A stretch of DNA of 32,039 bases from NCBI GenBank assembly GCA_029265455.1, contig JAJUJF010000001.1:1-32039 (forward strand). Reading direction: 5' to 3'. The notes beneath the pieces were generated by a model that worked only from the letters and a program-made list of their open reading frames with translations, made no database searches and was not told the DNA's origin. Shown here in pieces: positions 8,260 through 20,088 of the stretch (its first letter is position 1; every line of letters begins with the position of its first letter). Source of the DNA: Paracoccaceae bacterium (lineage in GTDB: Bacteria; Pseudomonadota; Alphaproteobacteria; Rhodobacterales; Rhodobacteraceae). A program made the translations under genes and the position numbers.

Positions 8260-10299
8260 ATGAACGATGCGAAGGCCCGGCCGATGCCGCGGCCGGAGGA
8301 CGAGCCGACGATGGCGCAGCTCCTCGATCCGCTGGCATGGGAACGCCGGCTGCAGGAGGCGCGCGCCCGGCGCGCGGAAGCGCTTGCGAACCGGGAGGGC
8401 AAGGGAGCCGGCAAGGGAAACCGCCGCCCGTTCCGCCCCGAACGCGGGGGACCGCCCCCGATGTCCGCCGGACTCCCCGGACCTGCGTCCGCCGGACTCC
8501 CCGGACATGCCGCCGCCGATCGCCCGGCCATCACCGGCGACATGCGGATCCGGCCGGCGACCGGTCCCGCCATTGCCACCCCGGGCGGCCCGAGCATCCG
8601 CGACCTCGCGGCGCAGAACGAGGCAGCGGCAGCTCCTGCGCGGCCCCCGGCTGATGCCGACGCGTTCTCCTTCGATTCCCTTCCCGACGCCTTTTCCCCG
8701 GAGCCGCCCGGGCGTGACCGGATAGCCGAGCTGTCCTCGATCCTCCGCCCCGCTCCACCCGCCTCCTCCGCCGCCGAGCCCTCCCATCCTCCCGGCCCGG
8801 CGACAGAGGCCGATTCGGCGCAGAACCGGCATCGGTCACCCGCAGCAAGGTCGGCCCCCGCATCCGGCTTCGCCACCGGCAGGACGATGGCGGCCCATGA
8901 CGCGGTCCAGGACGACACCGCACATGGCGTGTGGGCAGAGGAACCGGCCGCCGGCGCCGCCTTCCCGCCCCGTTCCCCGACGGTGCCGTCGCGTCCGGCC
9001 AGCCGGAGACGTGCGGGATGGAGCGGCGCGCGGATCGCTGCGGTCTTCTCGGCGGGTCTCGGCCTCGGCCTTATCGGCGCCTTCGCCATTTCCGGACCGG
9101 TGATCGAGCGGATTCAGGCCGTCCTGCCCGCGAGTGGGGAGGCTCCCGCGCAGCAGGCCGTGGCCGAAGCACCTGCGGCTTCCGGCGCACCGGACACCAC
9201 GCCGGAGACCGGCAGCGAGGACATCGGGGAGGAAACCGCGGTTGCGCTCGAATCCGCCGCGCCGGAAGCGGGAGACGCTGGCAGCCCCGCCACCGAACCG
9301 CTGGCGACGGCCGAACCCGCCCCTGCGCCCGCCGTTTCCGGGAGCGCAGGGCCCGCGCTTCTGCCGCTCCCGACGATGATTCCGGGCCCGGACGCCCCCC
9401 GTGCATCCGGCCTTGCCGCCGCACCGCATCTGCCCGGGGCCCTCGATGCGCCCGGACTGCCGGCAACGCCCGACCCGGAAGCGGTGGCGGGCGCCGCCCC
9501 GCCCGACAGCCTCGGCCTCGCCCGTCCCCTCGGCCGCCCGAACGATCTTCCCGCCACCGACGCGACGGAGGAACCGGTCGATTTCGCCGCCCTGGTCCCC
9601 GAGGTCTCGCCCCCCGACGCCGGGACAGCCGCCGGGGAAGGCGCGCCCGCCGAGGCAGCGGCAACCGCTGGGAGCACGCCCGGTGATTCCCCCGCGGCCG
9701 CGCAGGAGAACCCGATGCCTGCAGCCACGGAAGGCGGCGCAGCGACGGCACCGGAGGAACCGGTACCGGCGGCGACGACCGGCGTGCCGTCGCGGGTGCT
9801 TGTCCACGTCCCCACCGCGCTCCCCGGCCCGACGGCGGAAGCGGTGATCGGCGCCATCCGGGGCGCGGGTTACGACACGGCGCAGCGGATCGACATCAGC
9901 TTCCCGATCGGCAGCACCAACATCCGCTACTACTACCCCGAGGACCGGGCCGCCGCGGAGGCGATGGCCGCGGCGATCCGCGCCGAAACCGGACAGGAGG
10001 CGGTTGCGCGCGACTTCACCGGCTTCCGTCCGCAGCCTTCGGCAGGCACGGTCGAGATCTTCCTCGCCGGCCAGCCCCGCGCGACCTCCCGCGCCCAGCC
10101 GGCGCAACAGGCCGAGCCTGCGCCTCCGCCGTCGCCGGCCGCCACCGCATATGCGCCGCCGGTCGGGCCCGCTCCCGTGGAGGTGCGTCGCCTCCCCGGG
10201 CCGCCGGCGGAGCAGAGGCCGGCCCCGGACGCGATGCGTGACCTCGAACGCCTCGCCGACGAGATCGGCAGGGCGATCGCGCGCACGCTCAGGAACTGA
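8260..10299 (+). CDS. Ala/Pro-rich single-pass membrane protein with LytR_C-like C-terminal domain
   Basis: I do not recognise a named family. With the start at 8260 the protein is 679 residues. A Pro/Ala/Gly-rich, probably disordered region of about 255 residues contains one helical patch (AQLLDPLAWERRLQEARARR). One membrane segment follows at about 259-281 (RIAAVFSAGLGLGLIGAFAI). Next comes about 225 residues of low-complexity linker and a compact domain at about 509-604 (RVLVHVPTALPG, TNIRYYYPED, TVEIFLAG). That domain resembles LytR_C/SPOR-like small modules that sit in the periplasm. The C-terminus has a short amphipathic helix. The ATG at 8260 has GGAG six bases upstream; GTG 8182 and ATG 8191 are in-frame alternatives with poorer sites. 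An N-in topology with a periplasmic C-terminal domain is inferred. Confidence 0.7.
   Translation: MNDAKARPMPRPEDEPTMAQLLDPLAWERRLQEARARRAEALANREGKGAGKGNRRPFRPERGGPPPMSAGLPGPASAGLPGHAAADRPAITGDMRIRPATGPAIATPGGPSIRDLAAQNEAAAAPARPPADADAFSFDSLPDAFSPEPPGRDRIAELSSILRPAPPASSAAEPSHPPGPATEADSAQNRHRSPAARSAPASGFATGRTMAAHDAVQDDTAHGVWAEEPAAGAAFPPRSPTVPSRPASRRRAGWSGARIAAVFSAGLGLGLIGAFAISGPVIERIQAVLPASGEAPAQQAVAEAPAASGAPDTTPETGSEDIGEETAVALESAAPEAGDAGSPATEPLATAEPAPAPAVSGSAGPALLPLPTMIPGPDAPRASGLAAAPHLPGALDAPGLPATPDPEAVAGAAPPDSLGLARPLGRPNDLPATDATEEPVDFAALVPEVSPPDAGTAAGEGAPAEAAATAGSTPGDSPAAAQENPMPAATEGGAATAPEEPVPAATTGVPSRVLVHVPTALPGPTAEAVIGAIRGAGYDTAQRIDISFPIGSTNIRYYYPEDRAAAEAMAAAIRAETGQEAVARDFTGFRPQPSAGTVEIFLAGQPRATSRAQPAQQAEPAPPPSPAATAYAPPVGPAPVEVRRLPGPPAEQRPAPDAMRDLERLADEIGRAIARTLRN
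8463..8510 (+). repeat. Two-copy 24-bp tandem repeat inside the membrane-protein gene
   Basis: Units 8463-8486 and 8487-8510 are identical except for one base. They encode the repeated peptide SAGLPGPA/SAGLPGHA in the disordered N-terminal region. The 24-base period keeps the reading frame. Confidence 0.8.
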
Positions 10300-10305
10300 A
10301 CCGGC

Positions 10306-10339
10306 GGCGCGCGGGGACCCGGCCACTCCCCCGCGCGCC
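10306..10339 (+). terminator. Strong hairpin before lepA
   Basis: A perfect 11-bp GC-only stem (10306-10316 with 10329-10339) and a 12-base loop begins six bases after the stop of the membrane-protein gene. No T-run follows. By position it should end or attenuate that transcript before lepA. Confidence 0.5.
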
Positions 10340-10431
10340 CTGCCTCCTGCGCGCCGGTAGCGGCCGCCCCTTTTCGCCCGTCGGTCCTTCGTCTATTGCC
10401 TCCACAAGCGCCCCGAGCCCGAGGCAGGCCC

Positions 10432-12252
10432 ATGACCGATACCACTTCCCGCAAGACCCCGACCGACCGCATCCGCAACTTCTCGATCGTCGCCCATATC
10501 GACCACGGGAAGTCCACGCTCGCCGACCGCCTGATCCAGGCGACCGGCACGCTCTCCGATCGCGAGATGAAGGAGCAGCTCCTCGACAACATGGACATCG
10601 AGCGCGAGCGCGGCATCACCATCAAGGCCCAGACCGTTCGCCTCGAATACAAGGCAAAGGACGGCGAGACCTACATCCTCAACCTCATCGACACCCCCGG
10701 CCATGTCGACTTCGCCTACGAGGTCTCGCGGTCGATGCGCGCGGTCGAGGGCTCGCTCCTCGTCGTCGACGCGAGCCAGGGTGTCGAGGCCCAGACGCTT
10801 GCCAACGTCTACCAGGCCATCGATGCCGACCACGAGATCATCCCCGTCCTCAACAAGATCGACCTCCCCGCGGCCGAACCCGATCGCGTCAGGGAGCAGA
10901 TCGAGGACGTGATCGGCATCGACGCCTCGGAGGCGATCGAGATCTCGGCGAAATCCGGCCTCGGCATCCCCGACGTGCTCGAGGCGATCGTCCACCGCCT
11001 GCCCGCGCCGGTGGGGGACGAGAACGCGCCCCTCAAGGCGATGCTCGTCGACAGCTGGTACGACCCCTATCTCGGCGTCGTCGTCCTCGTCCGCATCCAT
11101 GACGGCCGCCTCGCCAAGGGCGACCGCATCCGGATGATGCAGACCGGGGCGACCTATACCGTCGACCGCGTCGCCTACCGCCGCCCGGCGCTGATCGATG
11201 CCGGCTCCCTCGGCCCCGGCGAGATCGGCGTCATCACCGCCTCGATCAAGCAGGTCCGCGACACCCGCGTCGGCGACACCATCACCCACGAGAAACGCCA
11301 GACCGCCGCGCCGCTGCCGGGCTACCAGCCCGCGGTGCCGGTGGTCTTCTGCGGTCTCTTCCCGGTCGATTCCGCCGATTTCGAGGACCTGCGCTCCGCG
11401 ATCGAGAAGCTCCAGCTCAACGACGCGAGTTTCTCGGCCGAGATGGAGACCTCCGCCGCGCTCGGCTTCGGCTTCCGCTGCGGCTTCCTCGGGCTTCTCC
11501 ATCTCGAGGTGATCCGCGACCGGCTCGAGCGCGAATACGACCTCGACCTCATCACCACCGCGCCTTCGGTCATCTACCGCGTCTACAAGACCGACGGCAC
11601 GATGATCGAGCTCCACAACCCCGCCGACATGCCCGACCCGGTCCATGTCGACCATATCGAGGAGCCGCGGATCAAGGCGACGATCCTCGTCCCCGACGAA
11701 TATCTCGGCGACGTGCTCAAGCTCTGCCAGGACCGCCGCGGCGTCCAGCTCGACCTCACCTATGCGGGTAGCCGCGCGATGGTCGTCTACGACCTGCCGC
11801 TCAACGAGGTGGTCTTCGACTTCTACGACCGGCTGAAATCGGTGACCAAGGGCTACGCGAGTTTCGACTACCAGATCACCGGCTACCAGCAGGACGACCT
11901 CGTGCGCATGTCGATCCTCGTCAACGACGAGCCGGTGGATGCGCTTGCCACCATGGTCCACCGCGCACGGGCCGAGATGCGCGGCCGCGCCATGGTCGAG
12001 AAGCTCAAGGAACTCATCCCCCAGCATCTCTTCAAGATCCCGATCCAGGCCGCGATCGGCGGTAGAATTATTGCGCGCGAGACGATCTCCGCGCTACGGA
12101 AGGACGTCACCGCCAAATGCTACGGCGGCGACATCACCCGCAAGCGCAAGCTCCTGGAGAAGCAGAAGGCCGGCAAGAAGAAGATGCGCCAGTTCGGCCG
12201 GGTGGAGATCCCGCAGGAGGCGTTCATCAATGCGCTGAAGATGGATGGGTGA
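10432..12252 (+). CDS. lepA: Elongation factor 4 (LepA), back-translocating GTPase
   Basis: LepA is a ribosome-bound GTPase that acts on post-translocation ribosomes and helps translation initiation and 30S assembly. The 606-residue protein has G1 AHIDHGKST (21-29), switch [10 protein letters not shown] (60-68), G3 DTPGH (87-91), G4 NKID (141-144), and G5 SAKSG. EF-G-like domains II, III and V follow, including [13 protein letters not shown]. The LepA-specific C-terminal domain ends in [14 protein letters not shown]. The ATG at 10432 has GAGG seven bases upstream; the frame is open 12 codons further but without a ribosome site. Length is normal. The stop at 12250-12252 is two bases from the next start. 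Confidence 0.97.
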   Translation: MTDTTSRKTPTDRIRNFSIVAHIDHGKSTLADRLIQATGTLSDREMKEQLLDNMDIERERGITIKAQTVRLEYKAKDGETYILNLIDTPGHVDFAYEVSRSMRAVEGSLLVVDASQGVEAQTLANVYQAIDADHEIIPVLNKIDLPAAEPDRVREQIEDVIGIDASEAIEISAKSGLGIPDVLEAIVHRLPAPVGDENAPLKAMLVDSWYDPYLGVVVLVRIHDGRLAKGDRIRMMQTGATYTVDRVAYRRPALIDAGSLGPGEIGVITASIKQVRDTRVGDTITHEKRQTAAPLPGYQPAVPVVFCGLFPVDSADFEDLRSAIEKLQLNDASFSAEMETSAALGFGFRCGFLGLLHLEVIRDRLEREYDLDLITTAPSVIYRVYKTDGTMIELHNPADMPDPVHVDHIEEPRIKATILVPDEYLGDVLKLCQDRRGVQLDLTYAGSRAMVVYDLPLNEVVFDFYDRLKSVTKGYASFDYQITGYQQDDLVRMSILVNDEPVDALATMVHRARAEMRGRAMVEKLKELIPQHLFKIPIQAAIGGRIIARETISALRKDVTAKCYGGDITRKRKLLEKQKAGKKKMRQFGRVEIPQEAFINALKMDG

Positions 12253-12254
12253 TA

Positions 12255-12932
12255 ATGCGGGTCGCATTTCCACGCGTTGGCCTTGGCCTCGCAGCAATGG
12301 GTTGCCTCGCGTGGTTGCTTTGGCCGGATTCGGAGTGGGGTTTGGAGCCAGAACCCGCGTTTTCGTTCGTTGTTGCCCTTTGCATCTGGCTGTGGCGCGA
12401 GTTTACTGGCGGCAATGATACTACGGCGTCACAGCCGAATTCGGAGCTCATGATCCCGCCGGCGGAACCTCACCCCAACGACATAAGTATTTCTAACAAT
12501 TTTCTTCAGTTCTTTTCCTCCGAGGTTCAGTCATTCTTAAGAGCGCACGACCTCGGTGCTGCATTTCCATATTCCATACAAAGCCTTCTGATGGACGCGG
12601 CAGACCGCTGGAGAGGACCTCACTGGGAGTATGAAGACAAGGAGCTGAAAGATTCATTTTCAAAGTTCAACAGCGAGCTCTCCAACTTCACTTGGCGCCT
12701 CATAGAAGAGTTTGAGCCTATAGGACAAGCCAGCAACCGTGTTCGGATCATATGCTCGGCGGAAGAACGAATGACTGACTTCTTTTCCAACGAGACTCGA
12801 GCTCGGGTCGACGAGCTAAACGCGATGTCCTCTCACCTATATGAACTTGGGACCGATCACCTTCGATTAATCCGCCAAAAGATGCCGAAAGTCTTCGCCA
12901 CAGCGATGCACGCGATGTCATCCGTAACATGA
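12255..12932 (+). CDS. Small two-TM membrane protein of unknown function, low-GC
   Basis: I do not recognise a named family. The 225-residue protein begins two bases after the lepA stop (TGATAATG), with no separate strong ribosome site, so it may rely on coupling to lepA. Two membrane segments lie at about 7-23 (RVGLGLAAMGCLAWLLW) and 35-50 (AFSFVVALCIWLWREF). They are separated by a short acidic loop and followed by a soluble, helical, Ser/Asn/Glu-rich domain from about 75 to 215. Base use differs sharply from both neighbours: bases 12481-12540 contain 19 G/C in 60, and ATA, TTA and AGA codons occur, while flanking genes are about 70% GC. This points to recent acquisition. The soluble domain contains RWRGPHWEYED near 118-128, a possible family signature. 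Confidence 0.75.
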   Translation: MRVAFPRVGLGLAAMGCLAWLLWPDSEWGLEPEPAFSFVVALCIWLWREFTGGNDTTASQPNSELMIPPAEPHPNDISISNNFLQFFSSEVQSFLRAHDLGAAFPYSIQSLLMDAADRWRGPHWEYEDKELKDSFSKFNSELSNFTWRLIEEFEPIGQASNRVRIICSAEERMTDFFSNETRARVDELNAMSSHLYELGTDHLRLIRQKMPKVFATAMHAMSSVT

Positions 12933-13017
12933 ACGCTGGCGGTCCGCTCTGCTCGACAACTTCAAGACGGAACTATCGCGCCTCTCCCCCTCTTGATCGT
13001 CCCGCGCTAGCACCAAC

Positions 13018-13037
13018 CTGCAGGCACACCCCTGCAG
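13018..13037 (+). terminator. Short hairpin between the low-GC gene and the lipoprotein gene
   Basis: A perfect 7-bp stem (CTGCAGG 13018-13024, CCTGCAG 13031-13037) with a six-base loop is present, without a T-run. It could end the lepA/low-GC transcript or lie in the leader of the lipoprotein gene, whose start is 23 bases further on. Confidence 0.3.
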
Positions 13038-13060
13038 CCGATCAGAGAGCCTCGCCCGCC

Positions 13061-13468
13061 ATGCCCAACCCGCTCGCCCCCCTCGCCCTCGCCCTTTTCC
13101 TCCCCGGCTGCGTCGCGGCCGTGCCTGCGGCCGGGTATGTCGCGGGGGCGGCGACCTCGGCGGGGGCGACCTATCTCGGCAACGCCACCTTCGACTATGC
13201 CGGGCGGCGGATGCGGGTCGAGGAGATGGATTGCGAGGATCTGCAGATCGCCTATGCCCATGCGCCGGTGAACCGCTCGCGGCTCGTCAACCGCTATACC
13301 GACTGGCTGACCACGCGCGGCATGATCGAGGACCAGGCCGAGGAGATCGGCTGCGCCCTGCCGCCGCCTGCGGAAATTCCCGCTGCGATCGCCGACACCG
13401 TCGCCACGGAAGCCGCCCCCGAGGGGACCGGGACCGCCAGCACGACGGCGCCGCCCACGGCGGATTAA
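13061..13468 (+). CDS. Small putative lipoprotein of unknown function
   Basis: The 135-residue protein has a lipoprotein signal: hydrophobic LAPLALALFLPGC with the lipidated Cys at residue 17. A short Gly/Ala-rich hydrophobic stretch follows (AAGYVAGAATSAGATYLG). Next is a compact region of about 70 residues (ATFDYAGRRMRVEEMDCEDLQIAY to MIEDQAEEIGCALP) with two Cys that could form a disulfide. The tail is Ala/Thr/Pro-rich. The frame is open upstream to 12929, but the lipobox fixes the ATG at 13061; the ribosome site is weak. GC content is back to the local norm, so it is not part of the low-GC insert. It is predicted to be anchored in the envelope, with unknown role. Confidence 0.7.
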   Translation: MPNPLAPLALALFLPGCVAAVPAAGYVAGAATSAGATYLGNATFDYAGRRMRVEEMDCEDLQIAYAHAPVNRSRLVNRYTDWLTTRGMIEDQAEEIGCALPPPAEIPAAIADTVATEAAPEGTGTASTTAPPTAD

Positions 13469-13480
13469 CCTTGGGTTAAC
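13465..13480. promoter_or_regulatory. Perfect match to the CtrA consensus (TTAA-N7-TTAAC)
   Basis: TTAA at 13465-13468, seven bases, then TTAAC at 13476-13480 matches the full alphaproteobacterial CtrA box; the reverse strand also reads TTAA-N7-TTAA. It overlaps the stop of the lipoprotein gene and lies between convergent genes, so no downstream promoter is evident and chance is possible. Confidence 0.3.
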
Positions 13481-13523
13481 CTCTGGTTACCCTTTAATAT
13501 CAATAGCTTGATGGGGTTTTCAC

Positions 13524-13546
13524 GCGTGGGCGCCATTCGCCCACGC
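13524..13546. terminator. Bidirectional hairpin between the lipoprotein gene and treY
   Basis: A perfect 9-bp stem (GCGTGGGCG 13524-13532, CGCCCACGC 13538-13546) with a CCATT loop separates two convergent stop codons. A TTTT run lies just left of the stem, so on the minus strand the hairpin is followed by A-rich, not U-rich, RNA. It is terminator-like by stem and position. Confidence 0.55.
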
Positions 13547-13576
13547 TTCGACTGCGACGCCCGCGCCGGCCTGCCG

Positions 13577-16065
13577 TCAGCGCAGGAGGATGAGGAACGG
13601 CCAGTCCGGCGCGAGGTCCACGGCTGCCGCCAGATCCACCGCGCCGCCCCGCACCACGTCCGCCCAGGACCCGGCGAGATCCTCCGCGATCTCCACCCGC
13701 GCCGCCCTGCCCCGGAGCGGCACCGCGATCAGGAGTTCCCGCCCCTCTCCGGCACGGAGGAAGGCGAACACCGCCTCGTCGCCCTGCGGCAGGGGCCGGT
13801 AGGCGCCATCGACGAGGAGACCCGGATGCCGGCGCCTGAGGTCGAGGAGCGACGCCGTCACCCTGAGCTTGGTCACTCCCTCCTCATCCTCCGCGAGCGG
13901 CGGCATCCCCTCCTCCGCCAGCAACCGGCGGCGCCGGTCCCAGTCCACCGGCCGGCGGTTGTCGGGATCGACCAGCGACCGGTCCCAGAGCTCCGTCCCC
14001 TGGTAGATGTCGGGCACGCCGGGCCAGGCGAGCTGGAGGACGGTCTGGGCGATCGCGTTCGTCCGCGCCGCCATCTCGAGCCCCGCGACGTGATCCGCTA
14101 CCGCATCACGGAGCGGCCGTCCCGCCTTCCCTTCCAGGAGCGCCTCGGCATAGGCCCGCACCGCGCCCTCGTAGGCCTCGTCCGGCGCCTCCCACCGCGT
14201 GTGCCGCTTCGCCTCCCGCATCGCCTTCTCGAGATACTGCGTGAGGCGGTCGGCGGTGATCGGCCACGCGCCCACCAGCGTCTGGTGGATCAGCCATTCG
14301 TCGAGCGCATCGGGCGCGGTGTCCGAGGTCCGGATCGCGCGGCCCAGTTCCGACCAGCGCCGGCTCGTCCCGATCCACGCCGCAGCGTCATGGGAGAGCG
14401 TGTTGATCCGGGCGCGGGTCTCGGGCCCGCGCTTGGTGTCATGCGTGGCGAGCGGGATCAGGCTCCGGTCACCGCGCGCGACCCGCGCCTCCACGGCGCG
14501 GTGGGCGACCCCGGGCGTTGCCGCCGGCACTTCCGACTCGCCCCCGACCTCGTTCACCGAGGCAAGTGCGACCGAGCGGTAGAGTTCGGTATCCTCGAGC
14601 CCCTTCGCCATCGCCGGCCCGCTGAGCTGCTGGAAGCGGGTGAGGAAGTCCCGCGCCGCCTCTCCCTCGCCGAGGGCATCGAACATCTTCTGCGCGCGCG
14701 CCGCCGCCTCGTCGCCCTCGAACTCGAGGATCCGGGTCAGCGCCTCGCGCCAGTGCGCGGTATCGTCGGCGCTCCAGCCATCGCCCGCATAGGAGCGGTA
14801 GACCGGGAAATGCACGAGGAGCGAACGGATCGCGGCCCCGATCCCCCCCTGGTCGAGCCCGGTCCCGAGTTTCGCCGCAAGCGCGGCGAGTGCCGCGACC
14901 TCCGGGGCGAAAAGCTCGTCGAGAACCTGGCGCTTGGCCGCGGCGAGGCGGGCGCGGAATTCCGGCCCCAGTAAACCGGAGGCGACGAGATGGCCGTCGA
15001 GCGCGGCATAACCCCCGGCATCGACGAAGAGGCGGTTGATCTCGTTCAGCCGTTCGTAGCCGGTGGTCCCGTCCACCGGCCAGTCCGGCAGGACCTCGTG
15101 GGGACCGAGAATCTTCTCGACGAAGATCGGCACGTCCGGGCCCACCGCCTCGCGCAGGGTGCGGCAGTAGCCGGCGGGATCGGCAAGACCGTCGACATGA
15201 TCGATCCTGAGCCCGTCCACGTCGCCGCGGCGGACGAGGTCGAGCGCGAGGCGATGCGTGCGCTCGAACACCCACGGATCCTCGGCCCGGACGCCAATCA
15301 GCTCGGTGATGTTGAAGAAACGTCGGTGGTTCAGGGTCTCGGCCGCGCTCCGCCAGTCGGTGAGCCGCCAGCGCTGCTCGGCGAGAACTGCCACCAGGTC
15401 CGCCGCGGCAAGCACCCGGTCGAGTGCTGCGGCTGCCTCGGCCCCGAGTTGCGCGAACCCGTGCATGGCGTCGGCAAGGCCCGTCGCTTCCGGGCTTTCC
15501 TCCAGCGCCCGCCAGCCTTCGGCCAGTGCCGGATCGAGCCCGGCCGCCTCGGCGAGTTGCGCGATGCTGCCCGGCCGCAGCGCGAAGGCATTGTCGTGAC
15601 AGACCGCCATCACGAGCCCGTCCGGATCGCGTTCGAGCCTGATCTCGCCCAGGACCTCCTCGATCGGGCCGCCAAGGAACGGCATCGCGACCTGCTCCGC
15701 TCCCCAGTCGATGTCGAAGATCCGCGCCGCTTCCGACTCCGGCCCGAGGCAGAGCGCCTCCTGCAGCAGCCGGTTGCCGCGGGCGATCGCCATGTGGTTC
15801 GGCACGATGTCGATGATCAGCCCCATCCCCGCGCGATGGAGCGCGGCGACGAGGGAGGCGAAACCTGCTTCCGTCCCGAGTTCCGGGTTGAGCCGCGTCG
15901 GATCGATCACGTCGTATCCGTGCATCGAACCCGGCCGTGCCGCGAAGACCGGCGAGGCATAGAGATGGCTGATGCCAAGCTCCGCAAGATAGGGAACTAG
16001 ACCTTCGGCATCCGCGAAGGTGAAACCCGCGTGGAACTGGAGCCGGCAGGTGGCGCGCAATTCCC

Positions 16066-16069
<4 letters not shown>
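13577..16069 (-). CDS. treY: Maltooligosyl trehalose synthase (TreY)
   Basis: TreY, a GH13 enzyme, turns the reducing-end alpha-1,4 bond of a maltodextrin into an alpha,alpha-1,1 bond, giving maltooligosyl trehalose. The 830-residue protein opens with ATCRLQFHAGFTF and SHLYASPVFAARPGSMHGYDVID (35-57), both TreY hallmarks. It has DIVPNHMA (87-94), the nucleophile Asp290 in GLRIDHVDGL, acid/base Glu318 in FVEKIL, and the third acid Asp544 in ATHDTKRGPETRAR. A long helical insert separates these, as is usual for TreY. The ATG at 16069 overlaps the treZ stop as ATGA (16066-16069); the longer frame upstream is shadow. It is the last gene of the glucan/trehalose cluster and works directly with TreZ. 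Confidence 0.96.
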
Positions 16070-17832
<1,763 letters not shown>

Positions 17833-17837
17833 TGCGC

Positions 17838-19910
<2,073 letters not shown>

Positions 19911-19941
19911 GGGCGGACTCCTTGGCTGGGGGCACGGAGGG

Positions 19942-19972
19942 ATGACAGGGAAGCCGGGCGGAAGCGGGTCAA
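19942..19972 (-). promoter_or_regulatory. Possible promoter for glgX-treZ-treY
   Basis: On the minus strand TTGACC (plus-strand 19967-19972) and TGTCAT (19942-19947) are separated by 19 bases, inside the 178-base malQ-glgX gap, the longest gap in the cluster. The spacing is long, so support is weak. The same TTGACC hexamer occurs upstream of glgE. Confidence 0.28.
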
Positions 19973-20056
19973 TACAGGCAGGCTCCGGACATTGTGAAAG
20001 AACGCGCCCGCGTGCAGATGTCCCGCGCGCGCCTTCTGGCGGAGCACAACGTGCCA

Positions 20057-20079
20057 TGGCAGGGGGCGGTTCCCTGCCA
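20057..20079 (-). terminator. Hairpin just after malQ
   Basis: A perfect 8-bp stem (TGGCAGGG 20057-20064, CCCTGCCA 20072-20079) with a seven-base loop begins nine bases past the malQ stop on the minus strand. No U-run follows. It could end the glgE-malQ transcript or only slow polymerase before glgX. Confidence 0.45.
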
Positions 20080-20088
20080 CCTCCGCGC

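Noticed and set aside
12117-12254. Longer N-terminus for the low-GC membrane protein, reading through the lepA end
   Set aside because: The added 46 residues are the frame shadow of the lepA C-terminus; the hydrophobic N-terminus begins naturally at the ATG at 12255.
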